Shown: in pieces, positions 13,612 through 23,435 of the stretch
How positions within the stretch are numbered: position 1 is the stretch's first letter
Layout: every line of letters begins with the position of its first letter
The notes under the pieces: model-generated
Told to the model about the DNA's origin: nothing
Seen by the model: the letters and a program-made list of their open reading frames with translations, nothing else
Databases searched by the model: none
Translations under genes and position numbers: made by a program
Assembly: GCA_001600695.1 (NCBI GenBank)
Contig: BCKQ01000004.1
Location: 1,121,677 to 1,185,676 of the forward strand
Source of the DNA: Ascoidea asiatica
Lineage: Eukaryota; Ascomycota; Saccharomycetes; Ascoideales; Ascoideaceae
Direction: 5' to 3'
DNA: 64,000 nucleotides

Positions 13612-15276
13612 ATGTTTGAAGAAATCAAAGAGAAATACTTCAAACCTTTGCTTTTCTTGACTGTCACATTATCCATATTAAGTGGAAATATGAATGTGAC
13701 TGCATTTGTGATTTCATTTCAAAATATTGAAAAAATATTTAATGTTGATTCTTCAGTTGCAGGTTGGCCAATGTCAGCATATACTATTGGTTTTTCATCT
13801 TTTATAATAGTATTTGGTAGACTTGGAGATATTTTAGGTTACTTTAATATTTTTATCACTGGTTTATTTTTATTCTCAATATTATCTTTAATTGGTGCAT
13901 TAGTTGAAAATTTTACTGCTTTAATAATAATTAGAACTTTACAAGGAATTTGTGCAGCTTCAACAACTCCTTCTTCATATGCTTTAATTGCAAATTTTTT
14001 TACTGGAATTGCTTTAAATAGAGCTTTAGGTGCTTTAGCTGCAATAACAGTGGTAGCTTCGGGTTTTGGTTATTTATTTGGTGGTATTTTTGCTTCAACT
14101 ACTTATGGTTATAGAGGTGTAATGTGGATTTCATTTGCTTTTAATATTATTGGAATTTTATTATCTTTAATTTTATATCCAATTATTAAACAAAAATTAA
14201 ATCAAAAAAATGAATTAGTTAATTTACAAAATTCAAAAAATTCAGAGAATAATAATAATAATCAAAATAAGAAAAATTGGAGAAAATTAGATTATTTAGG
14301 ATTTTTATTATTAGTTATTTTTGGAGTTTTATTAGTAACTGGTTTTACAGAAGCTGGTAAATCTTGGAAATCTCCAAAATCATATGTCTTNATAATTATC
14401 AGTTTACTTGTTTTCATCTTTTTCTTAATTTTAGACACTTTGATATATAAAGATGAAAGTAAAATTAATTTAGTTATACCAAAAATAATGTGGAAAATTA
14501 AGAATTTTATACCAGTAATGATTTTATCATTTTTTGGTTATGCTACAAGTTATTCAAGTATGATGATTGTTGTTCAAATGCTTGAATATGTAATTTTAGA
14601 TTCTCCAAGAAAAGTTGGAATTGAAATGTTAGCACAACCAATAACAATGATTATAACTTCAACAATAGCAACAATATTTTATGGTAAAATAGCTCCAAAA
14701 TACGCTTGTATATTTGGTTGTAGTCTTGCATTAATTGGATCAATTTTAATTCATTATATAAATTATAAAACTAAAGATGTTTATTGGAAATATGCTTTAC
14801 CAGCTTTAATTTTAACATGTGGTGGAGCAAATATTTTTTTTATAAATTTTTTAAATTTAGTTACTTTTGCATGTCCAAAACAATTTCAAGGACTTTTATC
14901 TGGTTTATATGTTGGTTTTGGACAATGTGGTACATCAATTGCATTATCTGCAGTAACTTCTATAGTTGGTACAATTGATTATTCTATTTATACAAAAGAT
15001 GAAATTAATGAAAAATATGCAAGATCTGCATTCTTACCAATTGCATGTGCTGCTTTAACAATTTTACTTATTACTTTTACAATTCAAGAATTAAAACCTG
15101 AGGATATGAGAATATTTGATGATGATAATGATGAAAATATTTCTTCTGAAAATAATGGTATAATAGATGAAATTATTAATCAAGAAAAAGATGAAGAAAT
15201 CAATCAGGTAATGAATCAAGACACTACTGATGAGATTAATAAGGAAAAAAAGTGTAATGAAATTGAATTACACTAA
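13612..15276 (+). CDS. MFS transporter 1, DHA2 (14-helix) type, tandem copy
   Basis: A 554-residue polytopic membrane protein, the first of two tandem paralogues. It opens with MFEEIKEKYFKPLLF and carries AGWPMSAYTIG, then MFS motif A (GRLGDILG, residues 69-76) and an LQGICAAS segment like the conserved TLQG region of drug:H+ antiporters of the Atr1/Sge1 group (DHA2). A hydrophilic Asn/Lys-rich loop near residue 205 splits the helices, and the C-terminal tail is acidic. The likely role is proton-coupled export (or boron/drug efflux, as for Atr1); the substrate is not visible. Base 14391 is undetermined (N), affecting one codon. The N lies inside a tract almost identical to the second copy, so the exact sequence around it deserves care. 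Confidence 0.85.
   Translation: MFEEIKEKYFKPLLFLTVTLSILSGNMNVTAFVISFQNIEKIFNVDSSVAGWPMSAYTIGFSSFIIVFGRLGDILGYFNIFITGLFLFSILSLIGALVENFTALIIIRTLQGICAASTTPSSYALIANFFTGIALNRALGALAAITVVASGFGYLFGGIFASTTYGYRGVMWISFAFNIIGILLSLILYPIIKQKLNQKNELVNLQNSKNSENNNNNQNKKNWRKLDYLGFLLLVIFGVLLVTGFTEAGKSWKSPKSYVXIIISLLVFIFFLILDTLIYKDESKINLVIPKIMWKIKNFIPVMILSFFGYATSYSSMMIVVQMLEYVILDSPRKVGIEMLAQPITMIITSTIATIFYGKIAPKYACIFGCSLALIGSILIHYINYKTKDVYWKYALPALILTCGGANIFFINFLNLVTFACPKQFQGLLSGLYVGFGQCGTSIALSAVTSIVGTIDYSIYTKDEINEKYARSAFLPIACAALTILLITFTIQELKPEDMRIFDDDNDENISSENNGIIDEIINQEKDEEINQVMNQDTTDEINKEKKCNEIELH
14291..14535 (+). repeat. Near-identical tract shared with MFS2 (16481-16725)
   Basis: Over 245 bases the two paralogues differ only at 14314 (G versus A), apart from the undetermined base at 14391. 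Identity drops sharply on both sides, although the genes are related throughout. Confidence 0.9.
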
Positions 15277-15804
15277 TATCTTTCCTCTGTAGATTTCTAT
15301 AGATTTATATAGACCTCGTTCACATTTTTCTTTTATTCTTTCAATATGCATTCAAATATACATTCAAATATCCTTCTAGTGACTAATTACCAGAGTAAAA
15401 TTACTCTGTAAAATTACTCTGTAAAATTAAAGTAAAGATTTTGGAAGAATTCCGATCGGATGTATCCGATACGAACCTGAAATTACATGCTTTTCTCGTC
15501 ATTCTTCCGGTGATCATTTTCTTCAAAGTGCTTTACAAACGATTAAAGTAATATTGAATATAACAAAGATAAGTGAAATGATTATTAATAAGAGAAAGTT
15601 TGAAAATTTTGAATAATTGCATGAATATTTAATTTTCATTTATTATTGACATATATGTATATAAATATGTCAAGAATTACGTATAATAATCTGGATAATA
15701 AATAATATATATAATAATAATGATTTAAGTTTATAAATTAAAAGCTATTTAAGAAGAAAAACATTTAGAGTTTAATTATAATATAACATTTATAAATAAT
15801 TAAA
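15277..15804. other. Spacer between MFS1 and MFS2
   Basis: Holds a short tandem repeat of GTAAAATTACTCT near 15394-15429 and the perfect 10-bp palindrome TCCGATCGGA at 15451-15460. The rest is AT-rich and without an ORF on the sense strand. Confidence 0.6.
15451..15460. promoter_or_regulatory. TCCGATCGGA palindrome upstream of MFS2
   Basis: Perfect dyad with CCG/CGG half-sites 345 bp before the MFS2 start, followed at 15465 by a third ATCCGAT. Paired CCG/CGG triplets are the usual half-sites of Zn2Cys6 regulators; the layout recalls pleiotropic drug response elements but is two bases longer. Function is inferred. Confidence 0.35.
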
Positions 15805-17367
15805 ATGTTTGAAGAAGTTAAAGAAAAGTATTTTAAATCATTACTTTTTTTTACACTTACTTTATCAGTATTGAGTGCAAATATGAATGTGACTGCATTT
15901 ATAATTTCATTTGAAGATGTTGAAAAGATATTTAATGTTGATTCTTCAGTTGCAGGATGGCCAATGTCAGCATATACAATTGGATATTCATCATTTATTA
16001 TAGTATTTGGTAGACTTGGAGATATTTTAGGATATTTTAATGTTTTTACAATTGGTTTATTTTTTTTTGCAATATTATCATTAATTGGTTCAATAATTGA
16101 AAATTTTACTGGATTAATAATTATTAGAACATTACAAGGAATTTGTGCAGCTTCAACATCACCATCATGTTTTGCATTAATTGCCAATTTTTTCACTGGA
16201 AAAGAATTAAATATAGCAATTGGTGCATTAAGTGGGATTATAACAATGTCTACAGGATTTGGATTTTTATTTGGTGGAATATTATCATCAACAAATTATG
16301 GATATAGAGGATTTATGTGGATGTCATTTGGTTTCAGTTCTTTAGGAGTTTTAATATCTATATTTTTATTTTCAACAATTAGAAATAAATTAAAAGAAAA
16401 TGAGGATAAAAAAATCAAAGGAGAAGAGAAAGATAATAATAATAATAATGATCCAAATGAAAAAAATTGGAAAAAAGTAGATTATTTAGGATTTTTATTA
16501 TTAATTATTTTTGGAGTTTTATTAGTAACTGGTTTTACAGAAGCTGGTAAATCTTGGAAATCTCCAAAATCATATGTCTTAATAATTATCAGTTTACTTG
16601 TTTTCATCTTTTTCTTAATTTTAGACACTTTGATATATAAAGATGAAAGTAAAATTAATTTAGTTATACCAAAAATAATGTGGAAAATTAAGAATTTTAT
16701 ACCAGTAATGATTTTATCATTTTTTTTATATGCAGCATTATATTCAGGTATGATGACAGTTGTACAAATTTTTGAATTTGTATTTTTAGAATCTCCAAGA
16801 AAAGTTGGAATTGAAATGATTGCACAACCAATAACAATGATAATAACATCAATAATTGCAACAATATTTTATGGTAAAATTGCACCAAAATATGTTTGTT
16901 TAATTGGATGTTTAATTGGATTAATTGGTAGTTGTTTAATTCATGAGATTAAATATGAAATTTCAAAAGTTTATTGGAAATTTGGTTTAACTGGATTAAT
17001 TTTATTATGTGGAGGTTCAAATATTTTTTTTATAAATTATTTAAATTTAGTTACAGTTTCATGTCCAAAGGAATTTCAAGGAATTTTATCTGGATTATAT
17101 TTAGGATTTGGACAATGTGGTAGTTCAGTTGCATTATCTGCAATAACTTCAATAGTTGGTACAATTGATTATAAATTATATACTAAAAAAGAAATTAATG
17201 ATAAATATAATAAAGCTACATTTTTACCAATTTCATGTTTTGTTTTTTCAATATTATTAATTACATTTTTTATAAAAAATTTAAAAAAAGAAGATTTGAA
17301 AATTATTGATAAAGATAATACTGGTAGTTTAGAAGAAGGAGAAGAAGAAGAAGAAGAAACAAATTAA
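15805..17367 (+). CDS. MFS transporter 2, DHA2 (14-helix) type, tandem copy
   Basis: A 520-residue paralogue of the preceding transporter, in the same orientation 528 bp downstream. The N-terminal MFEEVKEKYFKSLLF, the AGWPMSAYTIG segment and motif A (GRLGDILG) match copy 1. It differs in the hydrophilic central loop (residues 193-222, Lys/Asn-rich) and has a shorter Glu-rich tail. Helices after the loop include the tract shared almost base-for-base with copy 1. The inferred function is the same as copy 1: a drug- or ion-extruding proton antiporter of the plasma or vacuolar membrane. Duplication followed by divergence in the halves that usually define the substrate path is plausible. Confidence 0.86.
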   Translation: MFEEVKEKYFKSLLFFTLTLSVLSANMNVTAFIISFEDVEKIFNVDSSVAGWPMSAYTIGYSSFIIVFGRLGDILGYFNVFTIGLFFFAILSLIGSIIENFTGLIIIRTLQGICAASTSPSCFALIANFFTGKELNIAIGALSGIITMSTGFGFLFGGILSSTNYGYRGFMWMSFGFSSLGVLISIFLFSTIRNKLKENEDKKIKGEEKDNNNNNDPNEKNWKKVDYLGFLLLIIFGVLLVTGFTEAGKSWKSPKSYVLIIISLLVFIFFLILDTLIYKDESKINLVIPKIMWKIKNFIPVMILSFFLYAALYSGMMTVVQIFEFVFLESPRKVGIEMIAQPITMIITSIIATIFYGKIAPKYVCLIGCLIGLIGSCLIHEIKYEISKVYWKFGLTGLILLCGGSNIFFINYLNLVTVSCPKEFQGILSGLYLGFGQCGSSVALSAITSIVGTIDYKLYTKKEINDKYNKATFLPISCFVFSILLITFFIKNLKKEDLKIIDKDNTGSLEEGEEEEEETN

Positions 17368-17572
17368 ATAGAACTTATATAAGATTATATAATGACTTAT
17401 ATGTATATTAAAATTATTTTACTACATTATTATAAAGTAATTTTTTGAATTTTGGGTAAAAGTTATAAATAATTAAAAAACCTCAAAATTTTTATAGCGT
17501 CAAAGATTATCTGAAAAATGTTTTAAACTTTTGGGGTTTTGTAATTTTGCTCTTAACTAAAGAAATGTTATT

Positions 17573-17644
17573 TCCGATATAGTGTAACGGTGATCATACC
17601 TCGCTTTCACCGAGGAGACCCGGGTTCGACTCCCGGTATCGGAA
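17573..17644 (+). tRNA. tRNA-Glu (anticodon TTC)
   Basis: Complete cloverleaf: 7-bp acceptor stem TCCGATA/TATCGGA, D arm with GTAACGG, anticodon stem CCTCG/CGAGG around the loop CTTTCAC (anticodon at 17606-17608), and T arm CCGGG-TTCGACT-CCCGG. There is no intron. A long T run right after it is a strong RNA polymerase III terminator. It is very close to the known yeast tRNA-Glu(UUC). Confidence 0.97.
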
Positions 17645-17931
17645 TGTTTTTTTTTTTTTTTCTTTTTATGTTTGATTTACTTTTTTATTTATTGTTTTTT
17701 AAGAACTGTTTAGGAAAGAAAAAAAAAACGAATATATATGAATGAAATATATAAAGCACGAATTAAATATTCAAATAGCTTCAGTAGAGAAAATGTTGTG
17801 TTTTAATTCCATCAGTAATACTATCGATGCAATCAATGTAGCTTTGCAAATTCACTTCTTTTCTTGTTGTTGTTCTCAATAAAGTACAAACGCAGCCAGT
17901 GAGTAAGAAACAAAAAAAAAAAAAAGAACAA

Positions 17932-18025
17932 CAGCTCATTAGGGGCTGGAACCCTAGACATTTCGGTTACTTGAAATTAAAAAATCCCTAAAAGCCAAAC
18001 GCTCTACCAACTGAGCTAATGGGGA
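17932..18025 (-). tRNA. tRNA-Lys (anticodon TTT) with intron, degenerate; possibly a pseudogene
   Basis: On the minus strand the D arm (TAGCTCAGTTGGTAGAGC) and the anticodon stem TTTGG/CCGAA match yeast tRNA-Lys(UUU). The anticodon TTT is at 17990-17992. A 21-base intron (17968-17988) sits one base after the anticodon, the usual place, and yeast tRNA-Lys(UUU) is known to have an intron there. Against function: the acceptor stem TCCCCAT faces ATGAGCT, with three mismatches, and the T loop reads TTCCAGC instead of TTCRANN, weakening the B box. A T run follows downstream. It may be a pseudogene or contain errors. Confidence 0.7.
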
Positions 18026-18403
18026 TGAGTTATGTTTTTTTTAAATTTTTGTAATTTGTCAATATGTTTTTGAAAAATTTTATAGGGCTCTTTTTTTTTT
18101 GGTTTTTATTGGTGATACAAGGAACTTGTTGAGTTTTAATTGGTAGCAAGGAAATGGACCCATAAGAAGAGAAAGTACACCATTTGGTGATAATTGTTTA
18201 CAAGTTAGAAATGGATGCCAAGAAAACGATTAATTTCAATGTGTTTCAGAGACTTTTTGAGGCAGTTCCAAAAAGGGTTTTTTCGCTTTTCAGTCTTTCA
18301 CTAGCCTCAACGGTGCTTTTCTTTCTTTTTCTCTTTGTGTCCCTCGGCGGATTTATTTCCTTCTACGGCTCACAAATAAAAACGCACGGAGGCTTGGCAT
18401 TAG

Positions 18404-18409
18404 CACGTG
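18404..18409. promoter_or_regulatory. CACGTG motif
   Basis: First of a pair, about 416 bp before the antiporter ATG. Confidence 0.4.
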
Positions 18410-18452
18410 GCGCATAAAAATGGATAAATGTGGCTTGGCAAATAATTGCATT

Positions 18453-18458
18453 CACGTG
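18453..18458. promoter_or_regulatory. CACGTG motif
   Basis: Second of the pair, 44 bp downstream of the first and about 367 bp before the antiporter ATG. Confidence 0.4.
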
Positions 18459-18819
18459 CTATTAAGTCGCCAAATTTGTGTTTCTTTCAATTTGCAGCTT
18501 TACGAAATCCTCGAATGAATTTTTCTTCTCGGTTTTCTTCTCGTCATCGGTCAATTTTGACTAATTTTGACTAATTTTGGTTATTTTTGGTTGAATTTGG
18601 TTGAATTTATATGAAAACTCCCTTTTTTTTGATTATTTTGATTATTTTAATCACATGTATTCAGGGACTATTTTAAATGATATTCAATTTAATGATATAA
18701 AAGCCAATTTCTCACTGGTTTATTTTAATTATTCCTATTTCATTTCTAATTTATTACTTTTTATCAATCTTATATACTAAAGAAATAATATAAGTATAAG
18801 TTTGAGACTTACCAAAGTA

Positions 18820-20361
18820 ATGGTTTGGTCTGAACTTGATAATAATAATTGTAATGTTTCATTTTTAATTATTGGTTTCATTATCACAATATATTGTTTA
18901 TTTTCATATATTATTAAAGATAAATTATATCTTGGAGAATCTTTATATTCAACAATTATTGGTATAATTATTGGTCCATATGTTTTAAATTGGTTTGATC
19001 CAAATAATTGGTCAAATAATACTGATTATTTAATTTTAGAATTATCTAAATTAATTTTAATTTTACAATTATTTTCATCTGGAATTGAATTACCACCATA
19101 TTATTTAAAAAAACATTTTAAAGGTTTATCATTTATTTTAGTTATTTCAATGTCTTTAGGTTGGATAATTTCTTCAACTTTTGTTTTTTTAATTTTTAAA
19201 AATAAAATTTCATATATTGAATCTTTAATAATTGGTGGATGTTTTACAGCAACTGATCCAATTTTATCTGCTGCAATTGTAAGTAATGGTCCTTTTAGTA
19301 ATTCAATTCCAAATTATGTTAAAGATTTATTAAATTCAGAAGCTGGTTTAAATGATGGTTTAGCATTTCCTTTTGTAATGTTAAGTTTTAATTTATTATT
19401 TTATAAAAATAAAAATCAATTTGAAATTGCAAAAAATTGGTTAGGTATAAATATTGCTTATGAATGTTTATTTGGTATAATTATAGGTATAATTATTGGT
19501 TATATATTTAAAATATTATTAAAATTTTCAATAAAATTTAAAACTATTGATCATGAATCAATTTTTATAATTTATTTATCAATTGCTTTATTTTCAACTG
19601 GAATTTGTTCAAATTTAGGTTTAAATGATTTATTATGTTCATATATTGCAGGTCATATATTTAATTATGATGGAAGTTTTAAAAAAAATGTAATTAAGAA
19701 AAATAATTTTATTGAAATTATGGATTCAATAATGAATTTATTATATTTTTTATTTTTTGGATCTTTAATACCTTTTAATGATTATAATTCAATAATTTTA
19801 AATTTAAAACCATGGAAATTTATAGTTTTAGCAATTATTGTATTAACAATAAAAAGAATTCCACCATTTTTAATTTTAAAACCAATAATTTCAAAAAAAT
19901 ATATGAGAAATTGGAAAGATTCTTTCATTATTGGACATTTTGGTCCAATTGGTGTTGGAGCAATTTATGCTTCAACTGTTGCAAGAATGAAAATTGAAAA
20001 TCATATATTAAATGAATCTAATCATTTAAATATTGAAGTTCCATTAAGTTCAACATCTGATTTAAATTCTTCAATTGATCATTATTATTTATTAAGATAT
20101 ATTTTCCCAATTGTTTCTTTCATGGTTCTTATTTCTGTTATTATTCATGGATTTTCAGCTCCAATTATTCAATTATCAAGATATTATAGAAATAAACCAA
20201 TAATTTCTCATGAAGAAGCTATTGATGATAATGATAATGATAATGATAATAATGAAAATCATGAGAATACAGAAACTAGTACTCCTCCTATCACTAATCA
20301 TACAATTCATGAAGAAATTTCCTCAGAAAATAAAAAGGAGAATACTCTTGCAATGGTATGA
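18820..20361 (+). CDS. Na+(K+)/H+ antiporter, Nha1/Sod2 type
   Basis: A 513-residue CPA-type cation/proton exchanger. The first ATG in frame is at 18820; the frame extends six codons further up only from a TTG. About twelve hydrophobic segments are visible. The transport core is conserved: FTATDPILSAA with Thr145-Asp146-Pro147, and SEAGLNDGLAFPF with the Asn178-Asp179 pair, which in Nha1/Sod2/NhaP relatives carries the proton and cation. GHFGPIGVGAIYAS further on is also typical. Such proteins expel Na+, Li+ or K+ at the plasma membrane and set pH. Its tail (from about residue 450) is only about 60 residues and Asp/Asn/Glu-rich, whereas S. cerevisiae Nha1 has a tail of several hundred residues. 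It is therefore closer in layout to the short S. pombe Sod2. Confidence 0.88.
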   Translation: MVWSELDNNNCNVSFLIIGFIITIYCLFSYIIKDKLYLGESLYSTIIGIIIGPYVLNWFDPNNWSNNTDYLILELSKLILILQLFSSGIELPPYYLKKHFKGLSFILVISMSLGWIISSTFVFLIFKNKISYIESLIIGGCFTATDPILSAAIVSNGPFSNSIPNYVKDLLNSEAGLNDGLAFPFVMLSFNLLFYKNKNQFEIAKNWLGINIAYECLFGIIIGIIIGYIFKILLKFSIKFKTIDHESIFIIYLSIALFSTGICSNLGLNDLLCSYIAGHIFNYDGSFKKNVIKKNNFIEIMDSIMNLLYFLFFGSLIPFNDYNSIILNLKPWKFIVLAIIVLTIKRIPPFLILKPIISKKYMRNWKDSFIIGHFGPIGVGAIYASTVARMKIENHILNESNHLNIEVPLSSTSDLNSSIDHYYLLRYIFPIVSFMVLISVIIHGFSAPIIQLSRYYRNKPIISHEEAIDDNDNDNDNNENHENTETSTPPITNHTIHEEISSENKKENTLAMV

Positions 20362-21292
20362 TATCTTTATTCTTCTTTTTCTCTCTTTTTTCTTTATCTT
20401 TTTCCGTTTTAATATTCTAAGCATTACATTGTCATTTCTATTTCAATCATTTATTTATTATTTCATTCATTTCTTTATTCATACATAATATATTAGATGT
20501 ACAATAAACTCTTCTGTTTACAAAATATCAAACGTAGCAAAATGAGAAAATTTAGAACTCCCATAAAACTGGACTCGAAATAAACATTCGTTTCTGGATA
20601 TCACAGTGGAATCTCTTTTTTTCCGCTGTAATGGCATTTTGGTGGAAACGGCAACATTTTCAGTTTTCTGAGCTTGGAACAGTTTTCAGCTGAGCATGTC
20701 CGGTTCGAACTCTGCGGGAGGAGAGTTTTCAGTCTCGAGTAATCAGGCTGGGGCTTTATTACTGCAAAACAGTGGCAGGACCACTGGAGGGAAGCAATTC
20801 AGCACAGTGCGCCACACGCAGATGTGGCTTACCGGGTAGCATCTCGCTGGTTAAATTCTAGTTTAAAGAACTAGTTGACTGTAACCATCTTTTTTTTTCA
20901 TATATTGGGAATATAATATTATATTACTTTTACTATTATTGAATTGGCTAAATTGATAAAGTGGTTCTTTTTATTTCATAGTTTCACATCTTTTGATATT
21001 GAGAGACATTGATTTGTTTTGTTAGTTAGAATAAAGAGGGGGAAGGAAACATTAACTCAATTCATTCGTATTTTGTATTTTATATTTTATATGGGTTTTA
21101 TCGGAATTAAAGACATTCTATATTAAAATATAAAATATAAAATATATAATATAAAATATAAAATATATTGTTTTATATTGTTTTCTAAATATTTATATTA
21201 TATTATATATTTATATGAATACAGTAACTAACTAACTAACAAACTAAGACTAATATTAAGACTAAGACTAAGATTAATATCTAATACTAAAA
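20362..21292. other. Convergent gap, antiporter / SIS isomerase
   Basis: Between two 3' ends. A GC-richer island (about 20565-20870) is unexpected here because neither gene starts in this gap; it has no ORF or RNA that I recognise. It contains one isolated B-box-like GGTTCGAACTC (about 20702). The remainder is AT-rich with TATAAAATA-type repeats near 21125-21200. Confidence 0.5.
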
Positions 21293-21444
21293 CTAATTGG
21301 AATTATAATTTAATATTATTGGTTTAAAACAACTTTTAATTCTCCAATTAATTTCTTTAAATTTATTAATTTCATCAATTTGATTATCAATTTTAAAATT
21401 TTTAAAAATTTCAATTAATTCTTTACAATTTGTTCCATACATTA

Positions 21445-21481
<37 letters not shown>

Positions 21482-22633
21482 ATTATTACCAACACTACCA
21501 AGAGATTTTAAAATAATAAAATCATTTAAACAAAATAATCTTAATAATCTGCCTTCTTCTTCAATTGAATTATTTTTTAAAATTATATTATTTAAATTAT
21601 TAATTTTTAATATTGATTCACCTTTTAATTTTTTATTTTCAATTTCTGATGATAATTTATAATCAATTTCTTCTTCTTCTTCATTAATATTATAACTTAT
21701 TGTTTTTTTACATTTATCTGAATTTAAATTTGAGCCAAAATTATTATTTAATTCAATAAAATCTTCTTCAGATACTGAATTTGTAAAAGATGAATTTGAA
21801 TGATTATCTAAAGAAAATAAATCAAATTCAATTGATGAATTTTGATTATTTGAAGAAATATTTGAAGAAATATTTGAAGAAATATTTGAAGAAATATTTG
21901 AAGAAGTATTTGAAGAAATATTTGAAGAAAAAACTTGAAGATTTAATGAAGATGCAAAAGATTGACCAATTGAACCACCTGGATGTTTATTACCAAATAA
22001 TAATTTTCTTGAATCTAAATCTTTAACATTTTCTTGAAATAAACATATTGAAAATGCATCAGATAATGCCATTAATAAAGTTGTACTTATAGTTGGAGCA
22101 TTTAAACCATAAATTTTTTCTTCTTTATATTTTTCAGGTAATTCAACATATAATAAATTTAAAACTCTTTTATTTTTTTCTAAAATTGAATTTCTTTTAC
22201 ATGTTAATAAAATTATATTTAAATTTAAATTTTTATCAATATTATTAATTAATTGAATTAATTCATTTGAATTACCAGAAGCACTAATAATTATTAAAGT
22301 ATCATTATTTTTAATCATTCCAAGATCACCATGTAAAGCTTCAGTTGGATGTAAAGAAATAGAATTAAAACTAAAAGAAGTTAAAGTTGCAACAAATTTT
22401 AAAGCAATTTTATAACTTTTTCCAACACCAGAAATTATAATTTTACCATTATTATTATTATTAATTGAATTATTTGTTAAAATTAATGAATTTTTAAATT
22501 GATTTAATGACCATGGTGAAAATTTATATTGATTTCTTAAATGAATCATAGAATTTGCTTGTGCTGATAAAATTTCATTTAATATAGGTAATCCAATATT
22601 CTCATTTTCTAAAAATTTATCACCTTCCTTCAT
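21293..22633 (-). CDS. SIS-domain sugar-phosphate isomerase, KpsF/GutQ/KdsD-like
   Basis: A 446-residue cytosolic protein related to bacterial D-arabinose-5-phosphate isomerases, which interconvert D-ribulose 5-phosphate and D-arabinose 5-phosphate. The start is the ATG at 22633; the frame reaches further up only from a TTG. The SIS core is clear: SGVGKS (68-73, Lys72), LHPTEALHGDLG (94-105, Glu98), SASGNSNE (117-124), NAPTISTT, and KHPGGSIG. These cover the Lys, Glu and His positions conserved in KdsD, and the Glu before the APT segment. The bacterial enzymes usually end in two CBS domains; here the second half is instead low-complexity (Ser/Asn repeats, Glu run, Asn run) with no CBS pattern. 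S. cerevisiae lacks an obvious counterpart. It is divergent from a D-arabinitol dehydrogenase pseudogene, which fits a role in pentose metabolism. Confidence 0.82.
21852..21923 (-). repeat. 12-bp minisatellite in the SIS gene
   Basis: Six tandem copies of GAAGAAATATTT (one with G for A), coding repeated Ser-Asn-Ile-Ser on the minus strand. Confidence 0.92.
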
Positions 22634-23311
22634 TTTTATCAATGATTATATATATATATATATATATATATACAATAGAATAGAATATAAAATAATAATA
22701 GAATACAAAAGTTTTAAAATAAATAATGATATTATTATAAATTGCTATCGAGTTTTGATTATAGAAAAATCAAACATTTATAAATATAACTGAATATAAA
22801 TGTAGTAAGTAAGTAAACTACATTAATCATAAAGTCTCAGTTGAATAAAACTTCGAAAGTCGATAAAATAAAATCAAATAAAATATTATAAAATGATTCA
22901 TAAAAGGTTAAACTAAACATTTTACAGTATGAATCATAGTATCAAACTAGTGAATTCAAAGAAGACGATAGTTGCCTGCGATTCGCAATTCACACCAAAT
23001 ATTCAATACTGATAAATTTCACCGTACTAAAAGCATTACTAATGCTCAACGGTATTCAAGTTAAATTGGTAATAGCTGCTAAGAGAGTGCTAAGAGAGTG
23101 CTAAGAGAGTATTGAGAGATAGGCTTGCTTTTGCGCGTTGTTTTTTCCTGTTTCTCTCCACGCAGTTCTTCCACCATTTTTCCAGCGCTGTTCGAGCTGT
23201 TTTCATGTGAAACTGCAGCTCCGGCTCCGGCGCCTCGCTTTTATAATGTAGTCCGTTGCACGGATTGGCTTCAATGCCGGTATGGACGGCGTGTCAGAGT
23301 GCGTGCCAAAC

Positions 23312-23317
23312 CACGTG
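23312..23317. promoter_or_regulatory. CACGTG motif
   Basis: In the GC island, 679 bp from the isomerase start and about 875 bp from the pseudogene start. Confidence 0.4.
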
Positions 23318-23435
23318 TCGGGAGCTGATTTGGCATATGAAATATCTTTCAGCCAGCTCCATCCGATATTGGGCCGTTATTGGCTTCTTCAGTCTCCGTA
23401 ATCGGGCATAAGTACCTATCCGTGATTATCCACAT

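Larger units (their letters stand above)
17368..18819. other. Gap with tRNA-Glu, tRNA-Lys-like gene and GC island
   Basis: Besides the two tRNA loci it carries a GC-richer promoter island (about 18280-18520) with two CACGTG motifs before the antiporter gene. A 77-codon ORF at 18184 begins with TTG and is not considered a gene. Confidence 0.6.

Noticed and set aside
15765-16196. 143-codon frame antisense to the second MFS gene
   Set aside because: Mirror of the coding strand in an AT-rich gene; no motif of its own. Other antisense frames inside genes were rejected for the same reason.
18184-18417. 77-codon frame with a hydrophobic segment
   Set aside because: TTG start, overlaps the promoter island and the first CACGTG; the hydrophobic stretch is T-rich sequence translated by chance.
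20702-20714. B-box-like GGTTCGAACTC
   Set aside because: No A box at the correct distance and no cloverleaf can be drawn around it.
23125-23328. 67-codon frame in the isomerase/ARD promoter
   Set aside because: Composition follows the GC island and there is no motif; overlaps CACGTG and other promoter words.
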